Assembly (NCBI RefSeq): GCF_000224145.3
Contig: NW_004191376.1
Location: 1 to 64,000, forward strand
Source: Ciona intestinalis
Lineage: Eukaryota > Chordata > Ascidiacea > Phlebobranchia > Cionidae
DNA: 64,000 bases
Direction: 5' to 3'
The notes under the pieces were generated by a model. It was not told where the DNA came from, did no database searches, and saw nothing but the letters and a program-made list of their open reading frames with translations. Below, piece after piece: positions 59,620-64,000 of this stretch (position 1 is its first letter; every line of letters starts with the position of its first letter). Both the position numbers and the translations under genes were made by a program.

Positions 59620-61134
59620 TGGACGAAACCAATTTCAAGGATTTTGAAAGATACTATTTATTGTAAGTATTATTTTTGCATATTTATTAAAAAAATAATA
59701 ATGTTTCCTAATTTTAGATTGATGAAAAACGGAGGATTGCTAGGTTAGAAATGAACCAACGCTTTTCACGGTTAAGTGCTGCCAAGTACCAATTTGCAAC
59801 AAGTGTTTTTCCAAACCTTACATCAAATTCAGTTGAACCGAGAAAAAGGAAACTGGATGCTGATGCAATTAAGCATTGGATTACAACATTCATCATGGAA
59901 TCGTTGCCAAACGTGCAAATCATTGTTTAGCGAACCGATGAACTCAAATTTTAAGAAAACGACGCAACTTAAACAAAAAAATTGCAAAATGTGCGCTGGA
60001 GGAAGAGATATACAGTGCTCTTCAGCAATGACGATTGGCCACCATATTTGGTTAACTTTAGCGACAAACATCAAAGGATGCTGAGAGTCCCTTTTCGATA
60101 GATTGTGGACCTTATTTAAAACAACAGCATGGTTACAGAACCAAAACTGCAGGATTAACAATAGTGAAAAAATTAAACACAGTTGAAGAATGCATAATGC
60201 AAGAAAGCGACGAGACTATGAAAAATCAACTACAGCAAGCTTTTCAATACTTAATATCTTCATCTAGCAGCAGCTACAAAGAATATTATGACATGGCAAA
60301 TCAATTGAAACCTGGTCACAAGATTCCTTTTTTAGATTGTTTTACCACAAAGGCATTGAAGGGATTCTTTGGCCGTTGCTGTATATCCTTTTAAAAGTAT
60401 GTGCGTAACTTACATGAACAGCACGCACAATCATTTAAGTGCCAAACAATCATTTATAGCAAAAGTACGATAACAATTTTGGACTACTCATGTTCTTTTG
60501 AACTTTTACAATTTCATTTTGATCGCTGGATTTTTAAAACAATTACTGGAGCTATAAACACTGGCAAATTGCTTGGATGTTCGCCTCGTGCATTGGATGG
60601 GAAAGCCTTTTCTCCGTGGTATTGGAAGTGGCAACAGAGTTTTTTAATTGACACAGTGCTCTAACTTGGTCATCCTAAATTATTTATAACTATTAATCCA
60701 TACGAGTGGACATTTCCAATGCATAAATCAATAAAAAATATTATGCAGCATCTCGAAGCTACTCCTACAAAACACCCTGCTTTGGAAACACTGCATATTG
60801 GACACGTGCTGCAACAAATTGTCAGTGGATATTTGGCCGGAAAAACAATTGGAAAATGGAAGGATCATGTATTGGCAAATTACCGTCACAAGGAAATATC
60901 AAACGTTCAAACATATTTCTACAGGATCGAATTTCAACGTCGTGGTACACAGTTCACATTCACGTTCTTTTTTGGTTAAAGCAATTAAACTTCAATCAAT
61001 GTTGAATGTAACTTACTTTTATCCTCGCGTGGCCGGAAAACGACAGTCGTTATCACACGGGTTTAACACCTCGTGCCAGCTTACGAGTCTCCATGTATGT
61101 TACTTTGTGGGTGATTATTTTTTTGGATTTTCTC
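59620..61134 (+). pseudogene. Helitron-like Rep (copy C), N-terminal to HUH region
   Basis: ATG 59620 gives MDETNFKDFERYYLL, then an intron (about 59663-59717) and IDEKRRIARLEMNQRFSRLS. Next come a four-cysteine finger (CQTC...CKMC, about 59897-59985), a Rep-conserved block ending HGYRTKTAGLTIVKKL, LLQFHFDRWIFKTITGAINT, LFITINPYEWTFPMHKSIKN and ETLHIGHVLQQIVSGYLAGK. The HUH motif follows: FQRRGTQ, and one frame over HIHVLFWLKAI (about 60952-60985). HUH proteins nick one strand to start rolling-circle transposition. Several stops and frameshifts occur. The sequence reaches a 50-N gap before the tyrosine and helicase parts. It is the least duplicated of the three copies. Confidence 0.75.
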
Positions 61135-61184
61135 NNNNNNNNNNNNNNNNNNNNNNNNNNNNNNNNNNNNNNNNNNNNNNNNNN
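61135..61184. other. Assembly gap (50 N)
   Basis: It separates Rep C from an inverted Rep segment. Confidence 0.95.
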
Positions 61185-61307
61185 ATATTTCAGCCGACGA
61201 CGTCGATTTTGCTGCAGAGATACATCGCACTCAAAAGTCAACTCGTCTTGCTACTTGTCTTTGTTTAAATGAAGCTGAAACATTATTGAATGCCAGGGCA
61301 GATTCCA

Positions 61308-61905
61308 TTATGCTTCGATTTTTGTACATTTTTTATTTAATGACACAGACGCCTTTTCAAATGTGGGCGTAATGTATCGTTTTGTCCTTGAGCGTGTATG
61401 TGATAATTTATGAGATGACAACAAATGAATCATTTCAGGTTCGGATACAGACATGCTGGCTACTACTTCGTATGCTGCTTGATGTGAACCAGCGGAAGCA
61501 AATTGGTCGGAACAAAGGAAGGATTCTTTTAACTTCGAGACATAGTTTGTGACGTACTTAAGTACAACTAAATGCCCATCACTTGTTTGAACATCCATTG
61601 AACATTGCAATCCACTAGTGTATCAATAAATGCAGGAAGTCTAATGTCCTTTGACGTTTTCGGATGGTTTAGTGCGAGCGGTAAACTAAGAGTTCGAATG
61701 AACCCGAGACGCGGTATTTATACGGCAAATAAACGTAGGAAAAAGGCACCCTTGTACGTGTTCATACGGTAGAGAAACGTAGGAAAAAGGCATTCGTGTA
61801 CGCTTCGGCCTTCACACACATGACGGGCCGCCACAGTATAAAATAAACACTTACCAAAATGGAAACAATATCGAAAGTGAAATGTAATAGAGGATAAACA
61901 AAGGA
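61308..61905 (-). mobile_element. Inverted deletion derivative: promoter repeat fused to the Rep tyrosine region
   Basis: On the minus strand the promoter repeat (61905-61650) runs straight into the Rep middle (LPAFIDTLVDCNVQ), then MDVQTSDGHLVVLKYVTNYV and the S-K that completes the two-tyrosine motif, then ASAGSHQAAYEVVASMSVSE. The finger, middle and HUH regions are missing. The adjacent frame at 61185-61300 (plus) is unassigned. Confidence 0.65.
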
Positions 61906-61909
61906 TAAT

Positions 61910-63125
61910 GCAATTCTTTAAATAATAATAAAGAAATTAATTCAATAAGTTCAATACAAAATAAAATTCAACATACAAAAGTACCAAACATTAAAACAAT
62001 AAAAATTATTAGTTCAATCGACACCTTTTTATTTCTATATATTGTAATAAAGAATCTAAATAGAACCCCGTTTACAATAGATCGACTCATCTAGATTTGC
62101 CGATTAAAGAGTCTGGACCACGCTCATACAAGTTGGTTTTAAATCAAAATTTACACTTAATAAATACTACCTGTGGAATTTTTTTGTCAAAAAAATATTT
62201 AGTTTAGCCAAAAAAACGTTTAAAAAGTGCCAAAAAATCGCCTATTGTTGCGTCACTCGCGGGCACTATGACGCAAATTACGTCACGATCCTGTTCTAAT
62301 CGAACAGCTGATTTAGGCTTTACTGGCGGAAAATGAAATTATGTTTGCAGCAAAACAGAGTGTGTAGTGTACCGTTCACTTAGCGTTTTCTGTTACTTTT
62401 AAATTAAGTAGTATGCGTAGATATTGCCGTGGCCTGATTTTGGTTAATGTTTTTAAAATTGTTTGTAAGTGTATTACAGTATTACACTATTTAAATTTGT
62501 CAGTTAACAATAATGTAAAAGTGTGTGATGTATAGTCATGTAGAAGCATTTTATCTGATGAAGTGGTATAGGTGAAGATCCTAGTCCACTAGCAATAGGT
62601 ATTGAGCCTTTCCAGCTTGAACCTGTACTTCCAGCAAGTGTTGGGGAAGTAGACAGGCCAAGTTTACCTACCATGGAAAACAAGTCAAGCTGAGCAAATC
62701 AACAACACGATTTGGTGGGTTGACTAAGAGTCTAAGAACAGCATTTATTAAAAAATGTGACGTTTAATAAGTCTGTTGGTTAAAGTGTTTCACTGTCTTT
62801 TTTTCCTAAATTTGCTAAAATTTGTGTAAACACATATATATATATGTTGTAAATAGGATATTCTTGACTGAGACCCAAGCATGGAATACAAATTTAGCGA
62901 AATCAATTTACACTAATATAGTATTTATTGTTGGCCTTTATACCAAAAAGCTGGTCAATCACATGTTTATGGCTTTGTTTAGACAATATCGCTACACAGC
63001 TGATCAGAACTTGTTCGATAGGTATTATAGTGACAGTTCAACAACAGCAAGAATATTTCTTCATTCAGTTTTGAATGGTCTTGTTTCATACAAAATGTGA
63101 TTCATGCAAGAGTTATGTTGTTTTA
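61910..63125. other. No gene recognised
   Basis: AT-rich. A frame at 62822-63100 (plus) reads FIVGLYTKKLVNHMFMALFR, with no family assigned. The rest shows only short frames. Confidence 0.4.
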
Positions 63126-63235
63126 TATACATGGAGCTATACAGAGAAGACGGAAAAATTTTTCCGCTAGAAGGCGATGACAAATTGGTTTCTCTATTTT
63201 ATGGGGAGCAGTTAGTTTCTTACACATAAGATATA

Positions 63236-63275
63236 AACCCCTAACCCCTAACCCCCAACTCCTAACCCCAAACTC
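63236..63275. repeat. Degenerate telomere-like repeats
   Basis: About five units of CCCTAA type with variants (CCCCTAA, CCCCCAACTCCTAA). The complement is TTAGGG-like, as in animal telomeres. It is short and interstitial. Confidence 0.6.
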
Positions 63276-63321
63276 GTCAAACAAAAAAAACTTGAAAAAA
63301 AAAATATAAAAAGTATACCAC

Positions 63322-63405
63322 TGTGCGGGACTCGAACCCGGTAAAAATGAAACAAAGAGAGTTTACGACCGCACGCAAACCGCTACACCACAGACTCGAC
63401 GACAG
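63322..63405 (-). tRNA. tRNA-derived sequence (probable pseudogene or SINE head)
   Basis: The minus strand has a B box GGTTCGAGTCC at 63336-63346 and an A-box-like TGTAGCGGTTTGCG about 40 bases upstream, the internal RNA polymerase III promoter of tRNA genes. Acceptor and anticodon arms do not pair cleanly by eye, so no amino acid is assigned. The ends carry GTATAC on both sides. Confidence 0.55.
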
Positions 63406-63629
63406 TATACAGAACGAAAGAGCGTATATAACCGACCTAATGTGGGGAATATGTTCTTACTAGTGTTTTATGTATTTAGAAAGGTATTTTTATTATTTAA
63501 TTAATTTGTTTTACACTTATTAACACTTTGTAGTGCGTTTTGTTCGTTTTTCCGTATTTTTTAATTTAAATAATTACCGCCTCTAGCGGAAAAAATTTTC
63601 CGTCTTCTTTGTATAGTCCCATGTGTTTT

Positions 63630-64000
63630 AAATTAAGTACATATAAGTATTGGATTGTTTTCATTGTTTTGAATAAACAACGCTTGTACCAGATGGTGGA
63701 TCTGTTTCTTCTGTGTTTTTCTGCAGTCTCCAAATAAATGCTGCTTACTTGATCCGAACAAGTTTCCTTGCATATCCTAATGGGAACATATCATAGTAAA
63801 ACCATCCGAAGTAAAATGCGCACTACAAATATAAGATACCAGCATACCAATGTAATGTTCCTTGCTTTTTTTCTATGTCCCACTCTTCCTTTTGAAAATG
63901 AAAACACACACACACTTATCGCTTTACAGCCATTCTTGTCTTGCTACTTTGAACACAGCACTAATCAGGCATGATTACTCGGCTTATGGAAAACTCCTAT
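63630..64000. other. No gene recognised
   Basis: The frame at 63768-63974 has no recognised similarity. A short CA run lies near 63905. Confidence 0.5.

Larger units (their letters stand above)
63130..63623. mobile_element. Inverted-repeat element with tRNA-like and telomere-like sequence
   Basis: Arms at 63130-63176 and 63578-63623 are inverted copies reading CATGGRRCTATACARAGAAG, ACGGAAAA and TTTTTCCGCTAGA. No open frame lies between them, so it would be non-autonomous. It carries the two features listed next. Confidence 0.7.

Noticed and set aside
61308..61610. Independent host gene on the minus strand
   Set aside because: The residues are the Rep two-tyrosine segment, so it is an inverted piece of the same transposon family.
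63322..63405. A functional tRNA gene
   Set aside because: The acceptor and anticodon arms do not pair convincingly, and it sits in a mobile inverted-repeat unit.

Overview
The window is a transposon-dense stretch of an AT-rich metazoan nuclear genome, most likely an aquatic invertebrate; the species cannot be fixed from sequence alone. Signs of this are spliceosomal introns in several genes, 28S rRNA pieces, R2 retrotransposons, TTAGGG-type telomere-like repeats, and the families P, hAT, CACTA, Harbinger, Helitron-like and L1/Tx1. No ordinary single-copy host gene was recognised. Almost everything with coding potential belongs to a mobile element, and most of it is broken. Eight runs of N split the window, five of them exactly 50 long (unknown-size joins). 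Near-identical tandem duplications of about 75-550 bp occur every few kb.

Region by region. 0.3-5.1 kb: an LTR-retrotransposon end carrying a decayed P-type insertion and a broken hAT transposase. 5.4-8.9 kb: a GC-rich repeat, then an A/T satellite of about 200-bp units. 8.9-26.0 kb: an R2/28S rDNA-derived nest. It starts with an R2 3' end (lineage B), followed by a 28S-like stub, an HDV-like ribozyme fold and the 5' end of a second R2 (lineage A). R2-A is interrupted by an almost complete 7.9-kb CACTA element with two divergent genes (transposase and a SAMD3-like protein), and again by a P element. Inverted within this stretch lies a second R2-B copy that still sits at the canonical 28S site. 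26.0-30.2 kb: P-element pieces, another decayed P-type element and an LTR in reverse orientation.

31.1-37.1 kb (minus): a full-length but frameshifted Helitron-like Rep-helicase gene with an unrecognised upstream gene (here called ORF1). 37.4-43.0 kb: L1/Tx1 LINE remnants, one with its reverse-transcriptase motif A region expanded in tandem, flanking a Harbinger remnant. 43.3-43.9 kb: two 28S rRNA pieces separated by a gap and LTR sequence. 44-50 kb: LTRs, tandem repeats and a parvovirus-VP1-type phospholipase A2 fragment. 50.0-52.3 kb: a second Rep fragment. 52.7-56.9 kb: a LINE 3' end, a possible YqaJ-like exonuclease fragment and tandem repeats. 57.1-61.9 kb: a second ORF1 plus Rep module, this time with a divergent GTSF1-like CHHC zinc-finger gene between them. 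63.1-63.6 kb: a small inverted-repeat element carrying a tRNA-like sequence and telomere-like repeats.

The most notable observations are the repeated ORF1-Rep module with a captured piRNA-pathway-type gene, the R2 5' ribozyme at an R2-R2 junction, and insertions whose removal restores the R2 reading frame or defines exact target duplications.
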